DNA of 29,319 nucleotides from Ophiothrix spiculata (GCA_000969725.1 JXSR01S062347.1); one strand, 5' to 3'; counted from the first letter of the stretch, positions 1-10,106 are shown. Notes: generated from the letters alone by a model not told the origin. Numbers and translations: made by a program.

Positions 1-23
1 ACTATATTATATTTTTTTTCTTA

Positions 24-294
24 CTCTGGCAACTGAATGGTAATTTGACTGAGAATGCGGCTATCGAGCCAGTCAAGCTCTGTTCCTTGCTTACGCCCAA
101 TTTAGCGGCAAGATCTAAGATGCGTATTGCGTTGTAGTCAAGTAATAGTAGCTAGAGGCCGAACGCAGAGGTGGGTCACTAAGCACTCACGCAGCGTCGG
201 CCAGACATGGCACCCGCGTGGCGCAATCCCCTAACTTAGCCGGATTTTTAGGGTGCAAATAGACAAGTTTCCTATCTGTACTTTCTTCAATCTA
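24..294 (-). repeat. Insertion-like repeat shared by upstream regions of genes 1 and 3 (copy at 22741-23016)
   Basis: This segment matches 22741-23016 in reverse complement almost throughout. It is absent from the corresponding place in the gene 2 upstream block and in the gene-less block at 27000-27030, where the flanks read straight through. In the other copy it is bounded by GTGATGCTCA and GTGATGGTCA, a near-perfect 10-bp direct repeat; here only one bounding repeat survives (295-304). No clear terminal inverted repeat or tRNA-like promoter box was found, so the family is unknown. Its presence in only two units groups genes 1 and 3. Confidence 0.7.
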
Positions 295-1825
295 TGACCA
301 TCACACTCTTAATCTGATTAAAGTTATATTAACACATCCAATTCTTTCACTATATCTTCTGCAATTTGTATTTTAACCAAATTAATCTGATCCATCAGTA
401 CACCAAGCAATATATATGGAGATTTGTATCTACATATTGCTTAATACTAAATCAAGTTGCAAAGACGAACACCCTCCAGGGAGCAGAGAGAATAAGATGA
501 CAGTCATCCTGTAATGAATAATTGGATGCACTCGTCTTAGTGTCTCTTTGATACGAAAAAGCTATATATGAATATTTTGATAGAATATCTTCATTTCATT
601 TCAACCAGCCATCTAAACAAGTCTAGTTCTTTGTGTTTCATTCCCATAGTTATTCCAACATCTAATTCTAGTTTAAAGAAAATAATTTATCGGCTCGGCG
701 TGTGATGGCTTATCGTGTCTTTATATTAAACATGAGGTGTAATCATAACATTCAAGACAATCAGGTCTCGTTTCAATGATAAAATCAAGCAGTAGTTGAT
801 ATGTTTGAGGTGGGTTTTGAAATACGTCATCTATAAGTAAAACAGGCTTCAATTGAGCACGTAACCGTAACTTCATCCATATCAATTAACACAACTCATC
901 ATCAGGGATTATAAATAAATTCGGGATAGAAATTTCCTATACCTTGCCAACGGAAAAAATGAAGCTTCAGTGCAAATGTGTAATTTGACGTCACAACCAA
1001 TCAACCAATCACGTACAAGCTCATTAGTATGCTCTATTAGAATTCTCTTGAATTTCAGTGCAATAAAAGTGAAAAATAAATAGAACCAGACCCATACAGC
1101 ATTAGATACACTAATTCTGAACAACTTTTGGCTGATGGTACTATAAGCTCACCGACACAAAGAGTGAAATTTCCTTTTGAATTCGGCTGACCTGTGCTGA
1201 TTAAGCTTAAAGATTTTAAGTCATGCACACACACGGGCACTGGAATTTCCATGCGCAATGTTCTGCGCACATGTTCTGCGCATGGTTGCACATTTGATTG
1301 ACATAGACCCCACCTATGTAATCTTAATGACACCTTAATGACTACCTAATATGGTCACAAAATGGCTTCGGCAGAAACGCGAGAGAGACAGGGCCCTGTC
1401 ATCATTCACTCAACCACGCTTGCTACGGGAATATTCAATTTGCATTTCACAGATACGTGCGCGTAATTACTTGCTTCACTTCATTTTCTATCATGCTTCT
1501 GATCATGCAACACATACTAAGCATTCTATTAAATGGTTTAGTTTACAACGGGTTTTCCGCAGCCAGCCGAGTGATGTCTAGAAGTGTCTTATGATATACG
1601 ACGTCAACAAGTTCTGAATGATATTGGGAGATGTTCTGACTATTAATGTATGTATTTATATTAATTTAATTGGCGATGACACCGGTTACAAGAGGAATAC
1701 GACTATTATATTGAAACTTATTCTGTGTCAGATATATTTTGCACTTCTTTCAAATAAGATTTCATGCATATGAATTGAGCGCAAGGCTAGAAAAGGGTGG
1801 CTGCTGTGAATACTAGATTTACTAA
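276..1825 (+). promoter_or_regulatory. Upstream block of gene 1 (conserved 5' flank, copy U1)
   Basis: Non-coding block aligned with 5111-6176, 13640-14910, 21668-22740 (reverse) and 26040-27030 (reverse). Conservation runs through sequence such as the AATATATATGGAG segment near 409, the ATAAGATGACA segment near 491 and the CTACGGGAATATTC segment near 1424. It contains the octamer ATTTGCAT at 1438-1445, kept in two other copies. It is interrupted by the inserted element at 903-1398. The block likely contains promoter and 5' UTR, possibly with a 5' intron, but the transcription start cannot be placed. Confidence 0.7.
903..1398. mobile_element. hAT-like non-autonomous DNA element
   Basis: A 496-bp insertion beginning CAGGG and ending CCCTG, flanked by the 7-bp direct repeat TCATCAT (896-902 and 1399-1405). 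The homologous sites in the other upstream blocks (near 5731, 22110 and 26390) contain one copy of this target and no insert. CAGGG/CCCTG ends and a 7-8 bp duplication suit the hAT superfamily. Inverted similarity beyond the first five bases is weak and no transposase frame is present. Confidence 0.75.
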
Positions 1826-3100
1826 GTGCTTGAAGTTGCAGTGAAGAATATGCATATCGTGAAGATGGTTTATCTCATAGGATATATTTCTACAATGGAA
1901 CTAGCTATTTTATTACAAGCAATGTTAGTTTTCTTATTCATTACATCATTGCACGCTGCCCAAGTTACCGTAAGAGCACCTGTAAGCCCAGTTGTCGGGC
2001 GGATATTATCGATACATTGTGAGGTTCGGGATCTTGGTAATAAAGAAAAGGTTTTGCTATCTCGAATGCTTGGAAATAACGAAGAAGAAATTATTTCGGT
2101 GGACAAAAACCTTCTAGATCCAGATGCAGACGTGGGAACGAGAACCTTTATAGCTGAAAGACAACTCATAAACGGAGCGACAGTGTTTTTTCTGTCAATA
2201 ATTGAGGTAACTAGAGAAGATCAAGGAGAATATTTTTGTAAAGTGAAATCTTCAAACATGGAAGATACGTTGGCAATAGACTCCATAGTAGTGGATGTAA
2301 ACTATTTTCCTGATGAGACATATCCGTCTTGTTGGCCACAAGAAAAACCCAATCTTGTTGAAGGTATTCCTTATACATTCAATTGCTCCTCAGAAAAGGG
2401 CAATCCTGTAGTTGATATTGCATGGAGTCGAGGAGGGAAAGTTGTGAAAACTAATCAAGTCCGTGAAATCTCCGATGGATCGCTTGTGTATTCTACTTTT
2501 ACATTTACACCAACTTTAAAAGACAAAGGTGCTATATTTTTATGCACAGTTACTAGTCTAGCCTTTCCCGATATGGAGCATCAGTGTCACATTGGACCGA
2601 TTACTGTACACCAGAATCCAAATCTCCCACATCGTCCGATGAATATACCAGGAGGTACAATTACACCTACAGGTAGGAACATTAATGTGTTTAACGATGG
2701 GGCAGGTGTAATTGTTAAAGACACTAAACAGTCGACACGACCAAGTGCTAAATGTAGAGACACTTGTTCATCTTTTTCATCACCTGTATTCTACTGGGTG
2801 CTAGGAACGATAGTAGCGGGCTTTATAGCTATTGTATTTTTGATCATCGGGATCGTCTTATACATAAGGTGTAGTAAAATTGTTTGCCGAGAAAAGGGGA
2901 GACAATTTGCAACATGTCGACAAATGTCTGAAGATGCTTATGAGAAATTGGAATATAGAAAAGGAGATAAAACACTTTATATGGCATTAGATAAACATGA
3001 ATTGAAGACTGAAACACCGTCTCATTCATACGGACAAACTGATAGAGTACATTATAATATGACACCAACGCATCTAAGACCTCAACCTCATTTCTCATGA
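1826..3100 (+). CDS. Receptor gene 1: two-Ig-domain type I membrane protein with ITAM-like tail
   Basis: Uninterrupted 424-residue frame with no intron visible. A hydrophobic leader ends near residue 44. Ig domain 1 runs about 46-158, with Cys65 and Cys138 in a DQGEYFC F-strand; the usual core Trp is replaced by a Leu/Ser stretch near 77-80. Ig domain 2 runs about 163-262 with Cys187, Trp200 and Cys240, plus an extra pair, Cys169 and Cys254. One N-glycosylation site (NCS) lies at 186. A stalk (263-320) holds Cys310 and Cys314. The transmembrane helix is about 321-347 with no charged residue, followed by a tail with YEKL (372-375) and YMAL (385-388). Met14 (1865) is a plausible alternative start because it aligns exactly with Met14 of gene 3. 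One codon is missing after Pro55 compared with genes 2 and 3. The architecture implies a surface receptor; ligand and pathway cannot be read from sequence, and an immune or recognition role is inference. Confidence 0.9.
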   Translation: MLEVAVKNMHIVKMVYLIGYISTMELAILLQAMLVFLFITSLHAAQVTVRAPVSPVVGRILSIHCEVRDLGNKEKVLLSRMLGNNEEEIISVDKNLLDPDADVGTRTFIAERQLINGATVFFLSIIEVTREDQGEYFCKVKSSNMEDTLAIDSIVVDVNYFPDETYPSCWPQEKPNLVEGIPYTFNCSSEKGNPVVDIAWSRGGKVVKTNQVREISDGSLVYSTFTFTPTLKDKGAIFLCTVTSLAFPDMEHQCHIGPITVHQNPNLPHRPMNIPGGTITPTGRNINVFNDGAGVIVKDTKQSTRPSAKCRDTCSSFSSPVFYWVLGTIVAGFIAIVFLIIGIVLYIRCSKIVCREKGRQFATCRQMSEDAYEKLEYRKGDKTLYMALDKHELKTETPSHSYGQTDRVHYNMTPTHLRPQPHFS

Positions 3101-3660
3101 TATATTAAGTACTGGTAACATAAATGTCCCATTATCATTTTACATTAATATTATGAACTTTACAATTAAATCGAAAAAAAACCCAAAAAAAACCAACAAC
3201 ACTTTAAGTCATATATGTGATGGCTCAACCCGAAAGGGAGGGGGAGGGGGAATTTTATATAGTTGGCAAAGATGTGTGTCATGGATCTCGACAAAGTCGA
3301 AGGATGATGATGATGATGATGATTGAGCTGATTATTTAATGAAACCTGAAGAGTCAGGGACTTTACCGCTAAGCCACGCGTACGCGTGTCTCATCAATAC
3401 GTACACATACTTAAAGAAATTAAATAAGTACTATTAAAACGCTTAAAAAAAATATCTTCAAAACACACTGCATTCTGATTATCTGAAGAAAACATGTTGA
3501 AACATATCTTTAGTAGTCTGAATAAGTATGAAGACGAATAAAGTCTGTCAAGAAAAAAGTTGTTATATATCGACCGATGTCGGTGTCAACATAGTACAGG
3601 AAATTGAAAACGCTTTGACAGATACCTCGCATTCCCCGTATAATGGATATATACCAATGT
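3101..3660 (+). other. 3' flank of gene 1 and start of spacer block
   Basis: The first ~75 bases match the 3' flank of gene 3, including the ATGTCCCATTATCATTT segment, so they are probably 3' UTR. An ATTAAA signal at 3165-3170 is followed by A-rich sequence; an AATAAA lies at 3537-3542. A short (GAT)n tract sits near 3302-3325. From about 3430 the sequence aligns with 12440-12650. No gene seen. Confidence 0.5.
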
Positions 3661-4380
3661 GTTATGCCGAAATCGCATGATATATGTCATCGCGCGATTT
3701 CGGCAGAGCGAATGCCGAAATCGCGTGATATCGGTAAATCACCCATTTCCGGTTTTATATCGTACAATTCGTGTGCTATATCCAGCTTGTAACCATTGTG
3801 GTAACAGGCTGTGTGTTGAACAAGATCGAGTCGAATGATTTAATTTCGTACGTGCGCGATCTGTAGCTAGGGCCATTCAGCAAATTGAATATTTATTAAA
3901 TCACCATGCATGATGCTCTGTGGTCCTAGAGGAAGAGCTTCTAGATACAGAAATAATGCAAGCAAATTCTTTTACCTTAAAAGTCCCTCTTGTCAAATCA
4001 TGTTGTAGCACCAAACATATCAATATCAAAACATGCTCATGAATATTAATAGAATACGTAATGGTATCGCGAATTCGGCAGTGTTGATTGCCGTAAATAC
4101 ATGATCGCTGCAAACTTCGATGCCGAACAGCCGTGATCATAGCATATCATACGTCATTGCAAAATAAACAAATATGATTTCCAGATAATTTCACAATTTT
4201 CTGAATGCAGGCTGGTTAAACGCATGCACTTTTGTACCAAAACAGTAAGTACACGGTGGAAAAGCAATATTTTGTCGAAATCACGTGATTTCGGCAAAAT
4301 TTGTCTGCCGTCATCACGTGTGTTCGGCAAGCGTTTGCCGAAATCGCGTGATCTCGGCCATCACGCGATTTCGGCGTAAC
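3661..4380. mobile_element. Palindrome-rich MITE with GTTAYGCCGAAATCG ends
   Basis: A 720-bp insert with imperfect terminal inverted repeats of about 20 bp (from GTTATGCCGAAATCG at 3661; reverse complement of the right end is GTTACGCCGAAATCG). It is flanked by AATGT-like repeats. The related spacer at 12640-12660 reads across without it, which confirms insertion. GCCGAAATCGC or its complement recurs at 3666, 3694, 3714, 4337 and 4365, and an 18-bp perfect palindrome lies at 4276-4293. No protein-coding capacity seen; superfamily not assigned. Confidence 0.7.
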
Positions 4381-5110
4381 AAATGTAACGATGCAAATTT
4401 GGTGTCGTTTTAATTAAGTGCTGATGTGATTTTGTTATCAAAATGATGGTTGTATTAGATTGCATTACAATACAATGAACTAAGACAGACGATAATTAAA
4501 ATACGTCTTACATAGACATGAATGGTGATGTAATTGCTTTAAACAGCTTTGTTTGAATCTTCTATGTTTTATAATCAATCTTAATTTGATGAATAGAACG
4601 TATTTACATTTCTTTAGCGTTGATACTGGTTTTATTGCAGGTATTTTCCTTTGTTGTTGTTGTTGTTTTGTTGTTTTGTTTGTTTGTTTGTTTTTTCTTT
4701 TCTTTTATTTCCACCTCATTCAAGCAAGTTTGACAACATTGTGTCTTAAACGCGCTACATATACATGTTGCGTTGATTTGTACAATGGACATTATGAATG
4801 TCGCTCTCTTTACTTCTTAGGAAAACATTCACACATCGAGAATTCCAAGACCTTATCGCACACAACTGTTGCTGCTACAAATTATGTTGCCATCGATTTT
4901 TCCTCGCCTTCGTCTCTTCATATAATACCATACATTTTTGTTGGTTTTTGTGTTAAAGATATTGGAAAACACAACTTATATGGGAATAATCAAATATAAA
5001 ACTACATAATAGCATATGATGTATTAAAAAGCATGCATTTTGAATTTCCTTTGACCATAAATTTTTGTGTGCTTCTTTTTATTTTTCTAGACTCCAAAAC
5101 ACCTTTTTAT
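4381..5110. other. Spacer between genes 1 and 2; no gene
   Basis: Positions 4381-4600 align with 12650-12850, a duplicated spacer. A T/G-rich simple tract lies at 4648-4710 (GTT and GTTT units). The remainder is AT-rich with no recognisable gene or RNA. Confidence 0.5.
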
Positions 5111-6176
5111 ATTTACAAATATACCTTGACCATCACAACATTATCTGATTTAACCGCGATTGGGTTATCATATCGATTGCAAAATATATTCATTCAAATC
5201 GAATTTTAATCAAATCTATTTGTATGCATCCGTTCCAAGCAATATATATGGAGATTTTTTTATCCTACTCTTGCTTAATACACCATCAAATTGCACAAAG
5301 AGCTACACCCTCTAGGGAGTCGATGAATAAGATGACATTCATCTCGCAATGAAGGATGCATCGTCTTAGTGTATGCTTTGAGACGAAGAAGCTATGAATA
5401 TTTTGATAGAATCTTCTCATTTACTTTCAACCAGCCATCCAAACAAGACTTTCCATCCAACAGTTATTCCAAAATCTAGCTTTGATTTTTAGAGAAAATA
5501 ATCAATCAGTTTCGTGTGTGATAGCTTATTGTGTCTTTATATTAAACAAGAGGTGTAATCAAACTATTAAAGACAACATAAAGACTTCGTTTCAATGATA
5601 AATGTCGAGCAGTAGTTGATATGTTAACTTAAAGGCAGGTTTTGAAATGCGTCATCTAAATATAAAACAGGCTGCAATTGAGCACGTACCCGTAAACTTC
5701 ATCCATATTAATTAACAGAATGCATCATTCGTTCACCAAATCTTGCTACAGGGATATTAAATTTACATTTTGCTGATGATGCGTGTGCGTGATTTACTTG
5801 CTTCATTTGCTACCATGCCTCTGATCATGCCACACATGCTAAACAGTCTATTAAATGGTTTAGTTTACTACGGGTTTCGTCAGCCAGTCGAGTGATAGCT
5901 TGAGTATGTCTACAAGTCTCTTGTGCTATTTACGACATAGACTTCCGAGTACTATAGAGAGAGAGTCTGAATGTTAAAGTGTTGACTTGATTCCCATTTG
6001 TGCGGATTAACCGGATTACAAGAGGAAATTACGATCATTGAGACTTATACTGTGTCCACGTTATTTTGCTCATCTTTCAAACAAAGTTGTAGGATTATCA
6101 AACACAAGCTAGGTTGTATAATTAGAAAAACTACATTTATCTCAATGCCTGAGGTTACGGGAATAATCTACATAAG
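5111..6176 (+). promoter_or_regulatory. Upstream block of gene 2 (copy U2)
   Basis: Diverged copy of the shared 5' flank. It aligns with U1 from about 5133 (CTTGACCATCACA) through AATATATATGGAG, ATAAGATGACATTCATC and TATTAAATGGTTTAGTTTAC to the start of gene 2. It keeps the empty target of the hAT-like insertion near 5731. The octamer present in the other gene copies is altered here (TTTACATT). Small frames within it are not conserved in the other copies. Confidence 0.65.
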
Positions 6177-7415
6177 ATGAAAATGAATCTTACAAGTATG
6201 TGTACAATTCTTGCAATGGCAAGAATGATATTACTACCAGCAATAGTTATATTCCTTCTTATTACATCATCGCAAGCTGTTAAAGTCAAAGTAAAAGCGC
6301 CTGTAAACCCGGTTCAAGTTGGTCGGATATTATCAGTACATTGTGAAGTTAAAGATCTTGGTAATAAAGAGAAAGTCATGTTATCCCGAATGCTTGGTGA
6401 TAGCGAGGAAGAAATCATTTCTTTGGACAAAAACCTTCTCGATCCAGATACTGATACAGGAACAAGGACTTTTATAGCTGAAAGACAACTCGTTAATGGA
6501 GCGACCGTGTTTTTTCTATCGGTAGTTGAGGTATCTAGAGAAGATCAAGGAGAATATTTTTGTAAAGTAAAATCCTCAAACATGGAAGATACTTTAGCAT
6601 TAGACTCAATAGTAGTAGATATAACCTACTTTCCTGATGAGATATATCCCTCTTGTGACCCACAGGAAGTACCAAATCTGATGGAGAGCATTCCTTTCAC
6701 ATTCAATTGCTCTTCAGAAAAAGGTGATCCTGTAGTTGATATTACCTGGAGTCGTGGAGGGAAAGTTCTAAAGACTAATCCAGTCTCCGATGGATCTCTT
6801 GTTTATTCTACTTTTACATTTACACCGACTTTGCAAGACAAAGGTGCTATATTTTTATGTACAGTTACTAGTCTAGCCTTTCCCGATATGGAGCAACAGT
6901 GTCACATTGGTCCGATAACTGTACACCAGAATCCAAATCTCCCACAGCGTCCGGTGAATATACCAGGAGATATAATTACACCCACAGGTAGGAACATTGA
7001 TGTGTTAAACGATGGGGCAGGTGTGATCGTTAAAGACACTAAACAGTCAACACGACCAAGTGCTAAATGTAGGGACGCTTGTTCATCTTTTTCGTCACCT
7101 GTATTCTACTGGGTGCTAGGAACGATAGTAGCATGCTTTATAGCTATTGTATTTTTAATCATCGGGATCATATTATATATAAGGTATAGTAAAATTGTTT
7201 CCAGTAGCAAAGAAAGACATTTTGCAATATGTCGACAAACTTCTGAAGATGCTTATGAGAAATTGGAATATAGGAAGGGAGATAGAACATTATATATGGC
7301 ATTAGGTAAACATGGATTGAAAACTGAAACACCGTCTCTTTCATACGGACAAACTGATGGAGTACATTATAATATGACACCAACGCATCTAAGACCTCAG
7401 CCTCAATTCTCATGA
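6177..7415 (+). CDS. Receptor gene 2: two-Ig-domain type I membrane protein with ITAM-like tail
   Basis: Uninterrupted 412-residue frame, paralogous to genes 1 and 3 along its whole length. The signal peptide ends near residue 34; several Met codons (1, 3, 8, 14, 17) could start it, and its first 20 residues do not align with the other two. Ig1 uses Cys56 and Cys129 (DQGEYFC) and again lacks a clear core Trp. Ig2 uses Cys178, Trp191 and Cys228 with extra Cys160 and Cys242. Stalk cysteines are 298 and 302, the transmembrane helix is about 309-335, and the tail carries YEKL (360-363) and YMAL (373-376). It lacks about three residues in Ig2 before SDGSL relative to gene 1. Its upstream DNA is the most diverged of the three gene-bearing copies, while its 3' half is very close to gene 1, which suggests partial homogenisation. 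Function is inferred from architecture only. Confidence 0.9.
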   Translation: MKMNLTSMCTILAMARMILLPAIVIFLLITSSQAVKVKVKAPVNPVQVGRILSVHCEVKDLGNKEKVMLSRMLGDSEEEIISLDKNLLDPDTDTGTRTFIAERQLVNGATVFFLSVVEVSREDQGEYFCKVKSSNMEDTLALDSIVVDITYFPDEIYPSCDPQEVPNLMESIPFTFNCSSEKGDPVVDITWSRGGKVLKTNPVSDGSLVYSTFTFTPTLQDKGAIFLCTVTSLAFPDMEQQCHIGPITVHQNPNLPQRPVNIPGDIITPTGRNIDVLNDGAGVIVKDTKQSTRPSAKCRDACSSFSSPVFYWVLGTIVACFIAIVFLIIGIILYIRYSKIVSSSKERHFAICRQTSEDAYEKLEYRKGDRTLYMALGKHGLKTETPSLSYGQTDGVHYNMTPTHLRPQPQFS

Positions 7416-7947
7416 TATATTTTAATAATTAAGGGGTGGCTTCAAAACTTAACCGGCGGTTGCCTGCCGGTTCTGGGCGGTTCTGGGCGGTTGGCTATTG
7501 TTTATTCCGGTTGATAAGATATAACTTATGGCTAATCACCCGCAATTTTTCCTCGCTCCCAACAAGATTTTAGACACAGACGACATGTTTAACATTGAGT
7601 ATTATTAGGCAGTTTATCTTATAATACATCAATTCTTTACGAGATAAATGATGATTTAAATACGTCTGTTCTGATCTCAATGTCGTATAGACATTGTGCA
7701 ATATGCATGATAGGATGCATTCACGCACGTCTTTAAGAACCTGAAAAATAAATCGCAAATTAACTTATCCCTCTCAGTGATAAATGATGGCCATTCAGTT
7801 GCCAAATATACTAAAATGTGACTAAGAATACGTAAGAAAATAGGATACATTTTGTTAGGTGAATCCTCATATTCGCTCATGCGCTACCTATAGATAGAAA
7901 TTATGGTAAAGTTTGTTACTACACAGTTGACCTTATAATTTGAATTT
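7416..7947. other. 3' flank of gene 2; no gene
   Basis: Contains a short GC-richer segment at 7450-7495 with repeated GGCGGTT/GGGCGGTT units. The rest is AT-rich. Small frames on the minus strand have no recognisable features. The 3' flank is unlike those of genes 1 and 3 after about 10 bases. Confidence 0.4.
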
Positions 7948-8195
7948 ATATCATGATTACAGTGATTTGAGCCGTGCAATAGTTTGTACTATTGCACGGC
8001 ATAAAACAAACCTGTGTGATATCATTATATAAAACAAATATTGAATGCCTATAAACGTGCAATAGTACAAAATATATCATTCGGTCAAATTTGGACTGAT
8101 CCATTTCACTCGGCTACACCTCGTGAAATAGAAAAGTCCAAATTTGACCTCATAATATATTTTGTACTATTGCACTCTCAGGCATTCACTATTTG
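7948..8195. repeat. Palindromic MITE-like repeat, copy A
   Basis: Contains a 13-bp perfect hairpin (7971-7983 with 7988-8000, GCCGTGCAATAGT) followed by a long foldback (8042-8188) that begins TGAATGCCT and ends AGGCATTCA. The arms include GTGCAATAGTAC and GGTCAAATTTGGA and their complements. A second copy occurs at 12167-12416. No coding capacity; family not identified. Confidence 0.7.
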
Positions 8196-8399
8196 TATAA
8201 TATTTCATATACATTAAATACAGTCATAATTTTGTGTTTCTTGTATATGTGAATATACTGTGTAAGTATTTTAACAATGAATTTTTATTATTAATAAAAT
8301 ATATCATAACGACAAGAAAACCTGATCTTTTTGAACATGTTGAAGTACGATTTTTTAATATTACTCAATCGGTTTGTTTTTTCACGAACCATTTTATAG

Positions 8400-8890
8400 T
8401 CCCCAATATAAGCAATCAATATTTTCACTTTGGTTCAAGTGTGGAAATTATCTAAACAAAATGCTCCGAAAAAGCAATAAAGTTAATGTGTTTGAGCTCC
8501 CATTAAAATGTGCCGACAACATTTAATATTGAAACCTGTTTTTCCAAGCTATTTTCATTCAAGTAATCCATCTGATTTGGGTATAAATCAATACAATGCT
8601 AGCTGACATCTGGGTTTATGCTACAGAGTTTTACATCCACATGTCTACCAACCAATTTATATGATGATGTTATGTTGGTATTGAAATTAGACACCAGAAG
8701 AACCGATCCATTTATTGTGATTGTTTGGTGGTGAGATGAAATCTTGATCTTAAATAAGTTTTGTGGAAGAAGGATTCAAAATTTAAAAATATTGATACTA
8801 TTAGAGTATATAGTGTTGGATGAGAGTTCCATTTATAAAAGATGGCCAATGCAATACACAGACCCTAAGAACAAATGCACTCCCTCTTCT
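8400..8890 (+). repeat. Downstream block D, copy after gene 2
   Basis: Aligns in reverse complement with 18880-19350 and 25190-25610, for example in CATCTGATTTGGGTATAA and CAGCTGACATCTGGG-like segments. In all cases the block lies on the 3' side of a gene or of a gene-less unit, which marks it as part of the duplicated gene unit. No coding signal seen. Confidence 0.6.
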
Positions 8891-10106
8891 CTCCCCATTG
8901 TATAATAATAAAATATAATTTCAATATATAGCACACTTTTAATGTAACTGTTCAACAGTTAACAATTTGATGGGTTTGCTTTTCATTTTTTTTTAAAAGA
9001 CAGCAAATTGAACCCGTTAAAGAAATTTGTTAGAAAAGAAGATGTGTTAAAGAAAATTAACATTTGGGTGATTTGCTACCTAGGTACATTAAAGGAGTGT
9101 ATCCCGATCAATTTCACTCCCGAAATCAAATTGCAGATTTTGATATCACATTCTCCTGTAAATCGTCATGGCCATATGATGTTTCGATAGTGTAGCACTG
9201 AATTACTTAGATATTTTGGTAACAAAAATAACTATCTTTTAAGTTTCTATGGGCCACTCTCAGACACATTTTTGTCAGTTATTTTAATTTGGTATGTGAA
9301 TGTAACTTTACAATCATTGATGTAGGTGATGACTCTTCATTCAAGTATGCAAAAATGCATGTTAATTTTTTTACCAGATCGGAATACCGATGCCTTTAAA
9401 ATGGCTATAACTACCTATATCAATGAATTCATTGGAAAAAAGTAGTATAATAAATGTATATTCCTTTAACCTCATGCTTTATAACTTCAACATAATTTCC
9501 AATTCTACTTATTTACTTTACATTACATTTCAGGAAAATATGAAATTCATTTAGGCATATTTAAGTTCTTGTAACCCTTCATATTCATGATATAGCAATG
9601 TTATAACAATATCCTCTTGTGTTGTTTTAATCCATTGTTCTTTGAAAGTACATTAAATTCATTTGAAATACATAATTGTATTTATCTTCATTTATATTTC
9701 TTGGCAGTTGAAATTGGAGAAATGTTGAATAAATAGTGAAAAATATCAAAATAAAATTGCTGTCCAATACTATTAATAAGCAAAATTGAGTTTAAACTGT
9801 GTGTATTAAAAGTATTAACTCATAAGTCAGGAGGTTAAGTAAATAGATTTACGTGAATCTTACAAATCTAAACATCATACACGTGCATGACACAAATCAC
9901 AAAATTGATATTGCTGGTACTGTTATTGTAGCGTCAATTTTCATTAGATAATGGCTTTTCATTTGATTATAGTTTGTTGAAGGACATACAACGAGATATT
10001 TTTTCTATTACTTCTCTTTTCGCTGGTATTTTGAAGTATATTTTGTAGTTGCAGTCTTTAGTTATGACTTCAAGATTAGAAATTGATATATTTTTTAAAG
10101 ATGACA
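8891..10106. other. Intergenic sequence without a recognisable gene
   Basis: AT-rich sequence up to the assembly gap. Short frames only (for example 9008-9190), with no domain-like composition, no repeat matching other parts of the window and no RNA gene seen. Confidence 0.4.

Noticed and set aside
1351..1581. Small frame upstream of gene 1, near-identical to frames at 21908-22090 and 26136-26375 (LLREYSICISQIRARNY...)
   Set aside because: Conservation is at the nucleotide level including third positions, the start codons and C-terminal parts differ, and the equivalent region of gene 2 is broken by stops. It is better read as a conserved non-coding segment.
3661..4380. CRISPR-like repeated palindromes
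   Set aside because: Irregular spacing, both orientations, terminal inverted repeats and an empty site show a eukaryotic MITE.
4553..4999. 148-codon frame between genes 1 and 2
   Set aside because: Much of it is translated T/G-rich simple repeat giving Cys, Val and Phe runs; not conserved in the duplicated spacer at 12640-12850.
5998..6180. 60-codon frame overlapping the start of gene 2
   Set aside because: Lies in the shared upstream block; the corresponding frames in the other copies are not kept.
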